Of a DNA stretch of 10,104 nt, positions 1 to 6,920 are shown piece after piece (the first letter of the stretch is position 1; the number at the start of each line of letters is the position of its first letter). Source of the stretch: Muribaculaceae bacterium (GTDB lineage: Bacteria > Bacteroidota > Bacteroidia > Bacteroidales > Muribaculaceae); contig VSPN01000059.1 in the NCBI GenBank assembly GCA_009775355.1, forward strand, positions 1-10,104, read 5' to 3'. The position numbers and the translations under genes were made by a program. Under the pieces are notes generated by a model. That model saw only the letters and a program-made list of their open reading frames with translations, made no database searches and was not told the origin of the DNA.

Positions 1-267
1 TCCGCAGAAGAGGAAAGGGCGTTTTTCGACATCTCTACTTCAAATTCTTTGCAAAAATCATCGGCAATACAGAAAATATCAGTAACTTTACTCTCGGTAA
101 TTATGATATTGTATTTATTGTTTGATCTCTCTAAATTACTAAATATCAGTGATATTGCCAAAAGAATCGGCAACTTTTTCAAACTGCCGATTCTACTTTT
201 TTATACTATTACTTATCCCGAACTCGCGTTATTAGGAATACTTATTCTTCAGGTAGTAGATGTCTGA
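1..267 (+). CDS. 3' fragment of unidentified gene with hydrophobic C-terminus
   Basis: The frame is open from the first base to a TGA at 265-267, so this is the C-terminal part (about 88 residues) of a gene that starts outside the window. A TTG at 49 exists, but nothing suggests it is a start. After a short polar stretch come two strongly hydrophobic segments: roughly residues 27-42 (around TLLSVIMILYLLF) and residues 62-86 (around LPILLFYTITYPELALLGIL), separated by a polar linker with Lys and Arg. This looks like two membrane-spanning helices at the end of the protein. The coding sequence is clearly AT-richer than every other gene here, which may indicate horizontal acquisition. I do not recognise the family and assign no function. 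Being open across the whole visible length makes it likely real, but its N-terminal domain is unseen. Confidence 0.55.
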   Translation, partial: SAEEERAFFDISTSNSLQKSSAIQKISVTLLSVIMILYLLFDLSKLLNISDIAKRIGNFFKLPILLFYTITYPELALLGILILQVVDV

Positions 268-277
268 GGTCTCAGAC
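262..277. repeat. Short dyad at end of the partial gene
   Basis: GTCTGAG and CTCAGAC form a 7-bp perfect inverted repeat separated by 2 bases, spanning the TGA stop of the upstream partial gene. The gap is too short for a good hairpin and no T-tract follows, so it is not a convincing intrinsic terminator. It could be a protein-binding dyad or chance. Confidence 0.3.
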
Positions 278-362
278 AATCCATTTTAACTCTCTGCAAC
301 ATTTATTATTAAACAAGCTCTAAACTTCCAGCCAATAACTAAGGCCGGTTTCATCCCTTTAT

Positions 363-467
363 AGGTGAGTAGCTACGTGGTTGATGAGCAAGTGATATAA
401 CTTAGACCACATCCCACAAAAATGTCAAAGCGGTAGCGGCGTCTTATCGAGGAAATTATGCCGGATT
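363..467. repeat. Decayed copy of the AGACCCC palindromic repeat family
   Basis: Bases 403-463 align with the inner and terminal part of the right end of the 6617-6956 element (read in reverse complement). Shared blocks are AGACC, CATCCCACAAAAA, GCGGCGT and TCGAGGAAATT, with scattered mismatches between them. Just upstream, 363-392 (AGGTGA, then GTAGCTAC, then AGCAAG) resembles the hairpin-1 core of that element with the loop shortened. The copy ends next to the stop codon of the UDG-like gene (471). The rest of the 268-470 gap shows no gene, RNA or clear terminator. Homology of 403-463 is fairly secure by eye; that of 363-392 is weaker. Confidence 0.6.
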
Positions 468-470
468 CAG

Positions 471-1052
471 TCAGATGATGCCGGCGTCGGTGAAGAAACG
501 GGTGTAGTATTCTGCCTTTTTGTCAAGGCGGAGAGGGTAGGCTCTGCTGGTCGAAGGCATGCGCCAGATGCGGAGTCCGTCCGGACCGATTGCCATTTCT
601 CCCATTTTTGGTGCGGGAGTGTCGGTGAGTTCTGCAATGACTCCGGCAGCTTTCTCTCCGGTCGTGGCGATGCAGCGACATGACGGCATGCGCTTCAGTA
701 GTTCAAAAAGGGGAGCCGGCTCCACAATCTCCAGAAACTTGTCTGACGCGTTTCCGGCAAGACGGCGGATGCGGCGTCCCGTGTCGCTCAGTGCTATCCC
801 TTTCTCGTCGAGAAGACACTTGATCCGGTCAAGGTCGAAATCCTTGCTCCCTTCTCGAAGAAGAGCTGTGCGGTCGCCTCCGAATATCAGACCCATCATG
901 TACCAGAAATCGTTGGTCCGGTTCGGGTAGTAAAAATCCATTGACCATCTCTTCGATTGTGGCGGGAAAGTGCCCATTATCAATACCTTCGCGTTGCCGG
1001 GAATGTATGGTTCCCAGGGATGCGTCTCTATTTCGATTTCTTCGTGGCTCAT
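471..1052 (-). CDS. Uracil-DNA glycosylase superfamily protein
   Basis: Predicted 193-residue DNA base-excision repair enzyme of the UDG superfamily, expected to remove a deaminated or mismatched base and leave an abasic site. The first signature is at residues 27-50: GTFPP, then FYYPN and NDFW. This is the arrangement of the family-6/mismatch-type motif (GSFPG...YY..PRN.FW), with Pro replacing the usual second Gly. The second signature, MPSTSRAYP at 165-173, corresponds to the LPSTSPAN-type DNA-intercalating loop. Substrate preference (uracil, hypoxanthine or other) cannot be read from sequence. The ATG at 1052 is chosen over an in-frame TTG at 1097 because the extra residues are low-complexity polar and fall in the spacer to the divergent smpB. 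No Shine-Dalgarno or TAnnTTTG box is seen upstream. Family-level assignment is confident; subfamily is not. Confidence 0.82.
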   Translation of the reverse strand: MSHEEIEIETHPWEPYIPGNAKVLIMGTFPPQSKRWSMDFYYPNRTNDFWYMMGLIFGGDRTALLREGSKDFDLDRIKCLLDEKGIALSDTGRRIRRLAGNASDKFLEIVEPAPLFELLKRMPSCRCIATTGEKAAGVIAELTDTPAPKMGEMAIGPDGLRIWRMPSTSRAYPLRLDKKAEYYTRFFTDAGII

Positions 1053-1112
1053 ATGCGGCTGCTGACTTTGACTTTTTTCACCAATTAAACGCCACAAGTG
1101 AAATAATTGTTA

Positions 1113-1120
1113 TATCTTTG
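1113..1120 (+). promoter_or_regulatory. Candidate -7 box for smpB
   Basis: TATCTTTG matches the Bacteroidota -7 consensus TAnnTTTG. No TTTG is present about 20 bases upstream, so the -33 half is missing. Transcription from this box would begin within a few bases of the smpB ATG at 1125, giving a leaderless or nearly leaderless mRNA. Confidence 0.4.
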
Positions 1121-1124
1121 CAAT

Positions 1125-1577
1125 ATGAAAGCCAATGAGGTAAATATTAGAAACAAACGGGCCCGTTTCGACTACGAGATCTCCGATACATATATCGCGG
1201 GGATTGTGTTGACCGGAACGGAGATAAAGTCTATCCGCGACGGAAAGGCTTCGCTCGTCGACACCTACTGCCTTGTCGAGAACGGCGAGGTGTGGGTAAA
1301 GGGGATGAACATCTCCGAGTATTTTTATGGCTCGTACAACAATCATGTGGCGCGTCGCGACCGCAAGCTGCTGCTCAACCGCAAGGAGATACAGAAACTT
1401 CAGAAAGCTTCGGAAGATCCCGGTTTCACGATTGTGCCCATGAAGGTGTTTATCAACGAGCGTGGACTCGCCAAGATGCAGATCGGTGTCGGACGCGGTA
1501 AAAAGCAATATGACAAACGACAGTCGATCCGCGAGCGCGAGGACAAACGGGCGATCGACCGGATGTTCAAGAAGTAA
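1125..1577 (+). CDS. smpB: SsrA-binding protein SmpB
   Basis: SmpB, the tmRNA partner in trans-translation: it binds the tRNA-like domain of SsrA and helps free ribosomes stalled on broken mRNAs. The 150-residue length is typical. Visible hallmarks are RNKRARFDYEI at residues 9-19, LTGTEIKSIR at 29-38, KASLVDTYC at 41-49, the basic RNA-binding stretch ARRDRKLLLN at 76-85, and GRGKKQYDKR at 123-132 leading into the charged C-terminal tail (ending RMFKK) that enters the mRNA channel. The ATG at 1125 gives the usual family N-terminus; the frame also opens from a TTG at 1107, which lies within the candidate promoter region. The TAA at 1575-1577 overlaps the next gene's ATG by one base, indicating co-translation with the U32 gene. 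The tmRNA gene itself is not in the window. Confidence 0.96.
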   Translation: MKANEVNIRNKRARFDYEISDTYIAGIVLTGTEIKSIRDGKASLVDTYCLVENGEVWVKGMNISEYFYGSYNNHVARRDRKLLLNRKEIQKLQKASEDPGFTIVPMKVFINERGLAKMQIGVGRGKKQYDKRQSIREREDKRAIDRMFKK

Positions 1578-3361
1578 TGATGAGACAACTCGAACTGCTT
1601 GCTCCTGCCGCCGACCGCGATGTCGCCGTGCAGGCGATACTGCATGGCGCCGACGCCGTCTATATGGGCGGTCCGAGCCACGGAGCGCGGCGCAAGGCCG
1701 CAAATTCGATCGACGACATACGCGCTGTCGTAGAGTTCGCCCATCGTTACAGGGCGCGTGTCTACGTCACTGTCAACACTCTTGTTTACGAAAATGAACT
1801 CAGAAAGGTCGAGGCTCTTTGCCGCAACCTCTATCTTGCCGGTGTCGATGCCTTGATAGTGCAGGATATGTCACTTCTAAGACTTGATATTCCGCCTATA
1901 GCCCTTCATGCCAGCACCCAGTGCGATACGCGTACGCCGGGAAAGGCACGCTTTCTTCAGGACGCCGGATTCTCGCAGATCGTGCTCGCCCGCGAACTTT
2001 CGATCGATGAGACAAGGCGCATCGCCGACAGCGTGGATGTTCCTTTGGAGTGCTTTGTCCACGGTGCGCTCTGCGTAAGCTATTCGGGCAGATGCGCGGC
2101 GAGTCTGGTCTCGCTCGGACGTTCGGCCAACAGGGGCGAATGCGCGCAGATGTGCCGCCTCCCCTACACCCTGCGCAACGGCAGGGGAGAGGTGGTCGAA
2201 AAAGACCGTTATCTGCTTTCGCTGCGCGATTTCAATGCCTCGGCAAGGATAGAGGAAATGGCTCTTGCCGGAGTGTCGTCGTTCAAGATCGAAGGGCGGC
2301 TGAAAGATTCCTCATATGTCAAGAATGTGACTGCCGCCTACCACCGTGCGATCGATGCTGTCATTGCAAGGCATCCCGGCATGTTCTGTCGCAGTTCTTG
2401 CGGAAAATCGGAAATTTCGTTCACCCCCGATCTCTCGAAGAGTTTTAACCGAGGCTTTACGGAGTACTTTCTCGACGGGCGTCATCCGGGAACCATGGCT
2501 TCGCTCAACACCCCGAAGTCGATGGGTGAGATCATACGCGATCCGCGTATGATCAACAATGGCGACGGCATCAGTTTCTTCAACGCATCGGGCGAATATG
2601 AGGGTGTCGGCGTGAACCGGGTGGAGAATGGCCGGATTGTCGGGTCACGTCCGTTCCGGCTTCCGAAAGGAGCGGTGATTCACCGCACGCTCGACCGATG
2701 CTGGCAGTCGCTTATGTCGCGCGACACGGCGTCGCGCAGCATACGTGTCGACATTACCATCGACGAAACCGGAGTCTCAGTCGCCGACGAGCGCGGAGTC
2801 AGGGTGCGTGTCGCACTCGATGCCGACCGTTCTGTGGCGCGTAAACCGATGGATCCGCGCCCTGTCTTCGCCAAACTGGGCGGCACTGTATACCGCCTCG
2901 GGGAGTTTGTGAACAATCTTGCCCCGTCCACATTCATACCTGCCTCGCAGCTTACGGTATTGAGACGTCGGGTGGTGGAGGCTCTTGACGAGGCGAATCT
3001 CGCCACATACAGATATGATTACCGCAGGCAGGAAAAAGATGTGGCTTATCCTTGCGCGGAACTCGACGCTCGCGACAATGTGGCGAATTCACTTTCCCGA
3101 CGGTTTTACGAGGATCATGGGGTCAGTAAGATGACACAGGCTGTCGAGGTCTGCCGTCCTGAAGGAGACACCCCGGTGATGACCACACGCTATTGCCTGC
3201 GACGTGAACTCGGATGCTGTCTGAAAGACCGCAATGTCGCGGAGCGACGTCGCCTCCGTTACGCCGGCCCGCTGACCATGACGACCGGACGGCACACCTT
3301 TCGTCTTGATTTCGACTGTCGTAACTGCGAGATGAACGTCATCGCGACTGACCCTGACTGA
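1577..3361 (+). CDS. Peptidase U32 family protein (RlhA/TrhP-like)
   Basis: A 594-residue member of the U32 'collagenase-like' family. The best-studied bacterial members, RlhA and TrhP of E. coli, are RNA hydroxylation factors (23S rRNA C2501 and tRNA U34), so a role in RNA modification is more likely than proteolysis; which RNA is unknown. The N-terminal barrel-like half contains ELLAPAAD at 6-13, GADAVYMGG at 24-32 and SFKIEGRLK at 235-243. A conserved cysteine group (C159, C166, C173, C189, C193 in ECFVHGALC...SGRC...GECAQMC) fits metal or Fe-S binding. The C-terminus has a second cysteine set (C540, C547, C548, C581, C584). The ATG at 1577 overlaps the smpB stop; the adjacent ATG at 1580 is equally possible. 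Pairing with smpB supports a translation-linked role. The 3' end overlaps the convergent lipoprotein gene by 23 bases. Confidence 0.88.
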   Translation: MMRQLELLAPAADRDVAVQAILHGADAVYMGGPSHGARRKAANSIDDIRAVVEFAHRYRARVYVTVNTLVYENELRKVEALCRNLYLAGVDALIVQDMSLLRLDIPPIALHASTQCDTRTPGKARFLQDAGFSQIVLARELSIDETRRIADSVDVPLECFVHGALCVSYSGRCAASLVSLGRSANRGECAQMCRLPYTLRNGRGEVVEKDRYLLSLRDFNASARIEEMALAGVSSFKIEGRLKDSSYVKNVTAAYHRAIDAVIARHPGMFCRSSCGKSEISFTPDLSKSFNRGFTEYFLDGRHPGTMASLNTPKSMGEIIRDPRMINNGDGISFFNASGEYEGVGVNRVENGRIVGSRPFRLPKGAVIHRTLDRCWQSLMSRDTASRSIRVDITIDETGVSVADERGVRVRVALDADRSVARKPMDPRPVFAKLGGTVYRLGEFVNNLAPSTFIPASQLTVLRRRVVEALDEANLATYRYDYRRQEKDVAYPCAELDARDNVANSLSRRFYEDHGVSKMTQAVEVCRPEGDTPVMTTRYCLRRELGCCLKDRNVAERRRLRYAGPLTMTTGRHTFRLDFDCRNCEMNVIATDPD

Positions 3362-3770
3362 CAGCTCCTGCTACGGTTACGGAAGAGACCGTGGAGTCGC
3401 GTGCGACTGAATCCTGCATCAGCACAAGAGGATTGGCAAGTCTGTAGAGCAGAGAGTCGCGCAGGGCGGCATAGTGCAGAGTCATGTTGGCAAGAGTGTC
3501 GTTCTCGCCTTCCGACATGGAGAGATCTGTATCTGTCGGATACTCGTAGTTTAGCCGTGTGAGCGCGGCGTCGCAGTTTCTGTCTATTCGCAGTATGGTG
3601 GCCGAGTCGCGTGCGTGTGTGAGGCTGTCGGTGTAACGTTTCAGTATTCTGACGCTTTTGCCGTAAAGCGACCGGGCCTCGTCGGCGGCGCTCGGGTCGC
3701 CGTGATGGCCGCAGCCGAACCACATCATGCTGACGGCCGAACATAGAACCAGATATGTCAGTTTTCTCAT
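3339..3770 (-). CDS. Small putative lipoprotein downstream of uvrA
   Basis: A 143-residue protein with a lipoprotein-type signal: MRK, a hydrophobic core (LTYLVLCSAVSMMWFG) and a candidate lipidation Cys at residue 20, followed by GHHGDPS. The box reads W-F-G-C, so the -3 position (Trp rather than Leu/Val) is atypical. The mature part is polar and probably helical (SLYGKSVRILKRYTDSL; LHYAALRDSLLYRL) and ends in a Ser/Thr/Val-rich tail. I do not recognise a domain. The start at 3770 is chosen because its ATG overlaps the uvrA TGA as ATGA (3767-3770) and because it places the signal peptide at the N-terminus; a longer frame to 3815 lies inside uvrA. Translational coupling to uvrA is likely, though an envelope lipoprotein has no obvious link to excision repair. 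The 3' end overlaps the U32 gene on the other strand. Confidence 0.72.
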   Translation of the reverse strand: MRKLTYLVLCSAVSMMWFGCGHHGDPSAADEARSLYGKSVRILKRYTDSLTHARDSATILRIDRNCDAALTRLNYEYPTDTDLSMSEGENDTLANMTLHYAALRDSLLYRLANPLVLMQDSVARDSTVSSVTVAGAVSQGQSR

Positions 3771-6613
3771 TTCAGCTTCTCTTTCAGAAATTTTCCTGTG
3801 TATGACTCTTCGCACCCGGCGATCTGTTCGGGAGTGCCTGCCGCTACGATTCTGCCGCCGGCGTCTCCTCCCTCCGGTCCGACGTCGATCACCCAGTCTG
3901 CCGATTTGATGATATCCATGTTATGCTCTATGATAAGCACTGTGTTGCCCTTTTCCACAAGTCCGTTGAGCGACCTGAGCAGAACGGATATGTCGTGAAA
4001 ATGCAGGCCGGTGGTCGGTTCGTCGAAGATGAACAGCGTGCCGGTCTGTTTCTCCTGCGCCATGAAATATGCCAGCTTCACGCGCTGGTTCTCGCCGCCC
4101 GAAAGTGTGGACGACGACTGTCCGAGGCGGATGTATCCGAGCCCGACGTCCTGAAGAGGTTTCAGGCGGGATATGATTTTCTTCTCAGTCGTGCCGTTGC
4201 TCTCCGACAGAAACTCGATCGCCTGGTTGACGGTCATCTCCAGAAAGTCATGGATATTCTTTCCCCGGTATTCCACATCGAGCACCTCCTGTTTGAACCT
4301 TTTTCCGTGACACGCGTCGCATTCCACCTCGATGTCGGCCATGAACTGCATAGGTATCGTTATCGTGCCCTCTCCCTTGCATTCCTCGCAGCGGCCTCCT
4401 TCAGTGTTAAAGGAGAAGAAGGCCGGAGTGAATCCCATCTGTTTCGACAGCTGCTGGTCGGCGAAGAGTTTGCGTATCTCGTCATATGCTTTCAGATACG
4501 TCGCCGGGTTGCTGCGCGATGAGGTGCCGATAGGGTTCTGGTCTACAAACTCCACAGCTTTGACATCGCTTATGTCTCCTCGAAGCTCGCGGTGGGTGCC
4601 GGGCACACCGACAGGATCGCCAAGCGCGCGCATCACCGCTTTGTAGAGTATTTCTCTGACAAGAGTCGATTTGCCCGATCCGCTCACGCCGCTCACCACG
4701 GTCATCACTCCGAGGGGGAAGCGGACATCTATGTTTTTAAGGTTGTTCTCGGCCGCGCCTGCGATCTCGAGATACTTTTTCCAGGCTCTGCGCCGCGCCG
4801 GAATCTCGATGCGACGTTCTCCTCTCAGGTATTCGATGGTGTATGAGTCGTGATGCTCTCCGTCGGCAAGCAGCTTTTTAAGATTGCCTTCGAGCACGAC
4901 CCGGCCGCCGTTGCGGCCGGCGTCTTTGCCTATGTCGACGATCTCGTCGGCGGCGAGCATTATCTCTTCGTCATGCTCCACCACAACTACGGTGTTGCCG
5001 ATGCCCTGAAGCCGGCGGAGAACGCGTATCAGTTTCTCGGTGTCGCGCGAGTGAAGCCCGATGCTCGGCTCGTCGAGTATGTAGAGCGAGCCGACGAGCG
5101 AGCTGCCGAGCGATGTGGCGAGGTTGATTCGCTGGCTCTCGCCGCCCGAAAGGGTGGAGGAGAGGCGGTCGAGCGTGAGATAGGAGAGTCCGACTTCGTT
5201 GAGAAACCTCAGCCGCTGGCGGATCTCGGTCAGAAGCCTTGACGCTATGATACGGTCTGTCGCGCCCAGCTCCAGATTGTCGAAGAACTCCGAAAGTGCG
5301 CTCACCGGCATCTTGACGAAGTCGGTTATGCTCTTGCCGCCGATCCTTACGTATTCCACATCGGGGCGAAGCCGCGATCCGCGGCAGTCGGGGCATGTGG
5401 TCTTGCCACGGTAGCGGGCTTTGAGAACGCGATATTGCATCTTGTCCTGACGCGAGTCGAGCCATCTGAAGAAGCCGTCGATTCCCTCCCACATGCTGTT
5501 GCCATGCCAGAGAAAATCGCGTTGCCCCTCGGTAAGCTCGTTGTAGGGTGTGTGGATCGGGAAATTGAACCTCGGGGCTACGTGAATCAGCCTCTTCTTC
5601 CATTCGCTCATCTTTTCGCCGCTCCAGCATTTCACCGCGTTCTGGTAGACCGACAGGGTCTTGTCGGGTATGACGAGATCCTCGCTCACGCCGAGCACGC
5701 GCCCGAATCCCTCGCATGTCGGACAGGCGCCGTAGGGATTGTTGAAATTGAACATCAGGTCGCTCGGCTCACGGAACTCCATGCCGTCGGCAGTGAACTT
5801 GCGCGAGAAGAGATGCTCGTGTGTGCCGTCTCCACCCCAGATCTTGACGATTGCCTCGTCGCGCCCTTCGAAATATGCAGTCTCGACAGAGTCGGTCAGA
5901 CGTGCGATCTCGTCTTTGTCGTCCGACACGGCAAGCCTGTCGATCAGCAGCCTGAATGAATCGGCGTCAGCCTTGATTCCGTCGGCAAGAAGATCGGATA
6001 TCATCACGAATGAACCGTCGTGCTCAAGGCGCGAGTAGCCCTGTTTCTGCAGTATTTCGAGGTGTTGCCCGATGGTGCGTCCCTCCGGTATGCGGAGGCG
6101 GGTCAGAACTGCCACGCGGGTTCCCTGAGGGTAGGAGAGCACAGTCTTTACGATGTCTTCTATGCCATGCTTGCGGACTTCCTCGCCGCTCACGGGGGAG
6201 TAGGTGTGGCCTGCGCGTGCGAAGAGCATGCGCAGATAGTCGTAGATCTCGGTCGATGTCCCGACTGTGCTGCGCGGATTGCGCGTGTTGACTTTCTGTT
6301 CTACGGCAATGGCCGGAGGAAGCCCCTTTATGTAGTCGCATTCGGGCTTGGCCATGCGTCCGAGAAACTGTCGGGCATATGCCGACAGGCTCTCCACATA
6401 GCGTCGTTGCCCTTCGGCATACAGCGTGTCGAACGCGAGGCTCGATTTCCCTGAGCCGCTCACGCCGGTCACGACTATGAAGCGCCCCAGAGGAAGTTCG
6501 AGATCGACGTTCTTCAGATTGTTGACTCTCGCTCCCTTGACGCTGATGAATCGTTCTTTATGTTTTGCCGCCGGAGTGTCGGGTCCGGCTGTCTCTTTTT
6601 TCGTTTCCTTCAT
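3767..6613 (-). CDS. uvrA: UvrA, excinuclease ABC subunit A
   Basis: DNA-damage recognition ATPase of nucleotide excision repair: the UvrA dimer finds bulky lesions and loads UvrB. At 948 residues it is normal length for UvrA. Both ABC modules are intact. First: Walker A GVSGSGKS at 50-57, zinc-site cysteines CPTC at 297-300 and CPDC at 407-410, signature LSGGES at 488-493, Walker B with ILDEP at 512-516. Second: Walker A GVSGSGKST at 642-650, zinc module CEEC at 742-745 and CDAC at 765-768, signature LSGGEN at 837-842, Walker B FIFDEP at 861-866. The start is the ATG at 6613; a TTG seven codons earlier lies inside the repeat element and would give an odd MWDGVLD extension. The element begins only 3 bases upstream of the ATG, and no Bacteroidota promoter consensus is visible. 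No uvrB is in the window. Confidence 0.97.
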   Translation of the reverse strand: MKETKKETAGPDTPAAKHKERFISVKGARVNNLKNVDLELPLGRFIVVTGVSGSGKSSLAFDTLYAEGQRRYVESLSAYARQFLGRMAKPECDYIKGLPPAIAVEQKVNTRNPRSTVGTSTEIYDYLRMLFARAGHTYSPVSGEEVRKHGIEDIVKTVLSYPQGTRVAVLTRLRIPEGRTIGQHLEILQKQGYSRLEHDGSFVMISDLLADGIKADADSFRLLIDRLAVSDDKDEIARLTDSVETAYFEGRDEAIVKIWGGDGTHEHLFSRKFTADGMEFREPSDLMFNFNNPYGACPTCEGFGRVLGVSEDLVIPDKTLSVYQNAVKCWSGEKMSEWKKRLIHVAPRFNFPIHTPYNELTEGQRDFLWHGNSMWEGIDGFFRWLDSRQDKMQYRVLKARYRGKTTCPDCRGSRLRPDVEYVRIGGKSITDFVKMPVSALSEFFDNLELGATDRIIASRLLTEIRQRLRFLNEVGLSYLTLDRLSSTLSGGESQRINLATSLGSSLVGSLYILDEPSIGLHSRDTEKLIRVLRRLQGIGNTVVVVEHDEEIMLAADEIVDIGKDAGRNGGRVVLEGNLKKLLADGEHHDSYTIEYLRGERRIEIPARRRAWKKYLEIAGAAENNLKNIDVRFPLGVMTVVSGVSGSGKSTLVREILYKAVMRALGDPVGVPGTHRELRGDISDVKAVEFVDQNPIGTSSRSNPATYLKAYDEIRKLFADQQLSKQMGFTPAFFSFNTEGGRCEECKGEGTITIPMQFMADIEVECDACHGKRFKQEVLDVEYRGKNIHDFLEMTVNQAIEFLSESNGTTEKKIISRLKPLQDVGLGYIRLGQSSSTLSGGENQRVKLAYFMAQEKQTGTLFIFDEPTTGLHFHDISVLLRSLNGLVEKGNTVLIIEHNMDIIKSADWVIDVGPEGGDAGGRIVAAGTPEQIAGCEESYTGKFLKEKLK

Positions 6614-6616
6614 ATC

Positions 6617-6652
6617 TAAGACCCCATCCCACAAAAAATGCTAATGCAGGGG
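6617..6652 (+). repeat. Left terminal inverted repeat of the 340-bp element
   Basis: A 36-bp sequence matched without mismatch by the reverse complement of 6921-6956. Its outer end lies 3 bases upstream of the uvrA ATG, so any uvrA transcript starting farther upstream carries it at the end of its leader. Confidence 0.9.
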
Positions 6653-6653
6653 T

Positions 6654-6745
6654 CGCAGATTTCGGTCAGATTTGGCGTTGCAGGTGAAGGAGCATAGCGG
6701 GCTATGCGACTGAACCAGCAAGGTCAAAGATGGCCGGAAGCTGCG
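6654..6745. repeat. Hairpin 1 inside the element
   Basis: The arms CGCAGATTTCGGTCA and TGGCCGGAAGCTGCG pair with few mismatches, and TTTGGCGTTGC pairs with GCAAGGTCAAA farther in. The core is GCATAG-CGGG-CTATGC (6692-6707), a 6-bp perfect stem with a 4-base loop. Confidence 0.7.
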
Positions 6746-6826
6746 ATGATGCACCAACATGATTAGTCGGAGGAATGTTCATTTTTATAGTTATTTTAAC
6801 TAAAATTTATTCAAGTTACCCCTGCC

Positions 6827-6920
6827 CGGCGTCTTTTCGGTAAATTCCGCCAAGTCTCATCGGTCGTGTAGCCCGCTACACTCCCTCTTCAACTTGCGGA
6901 ATTTCCTCGAAAATACGCCG
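6827..6920. repeat. Hairpin 2 inside the element
   Basis: The arms CGGCGTCTTTTCGG and TCGAAAATACGCCG, then AAATTCCGCCAAGT and ACTTGCGGAATTT, pair with small bulges. The core is GTGTAG-CCCG-CTACAC (6866-6881). In reverse complement this core resembles that of hairpin 1, with stem changes that keep base pairing (GCATAG/CTATGC versus GTGTAG/CTACAC). Confidence 0.7.

Noticed and set aside
262..277. Terminator for the partial gene
   Set aside because: The dyad has a 2-base gap, overlaps the stop codon and is not followed by a T-run; listed only as a dyad.
1053..1097. TTG-initiated extension of the UDG-like protein
   Set aside because: The extra 15 residues are not motif-like and run into the divergent intergenic space; the ATG at 1052 is simpler.
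3259..3744. 161-codon frame overlapping the lipoprotein and U32 ends
   Set aside because: Arg-rich shadow without start-site support; the lipoprotein frame has a signal peptide and an ATGA coupling.
4971..5717. 248-codon Arg/His-rich open frame within uvrA
   Set aside because: Lies fully inside uvrA in another frame, has shadow-type composition and no recognisable domain.
6614..6634. Seven-codon N-terminal extension of UvrA from a TTG
   Set aside because: The extension is encoded by the repeat's terminal sequence and uses a rare start; the ATG at 6613 gives a normal UvrA N-terminus.
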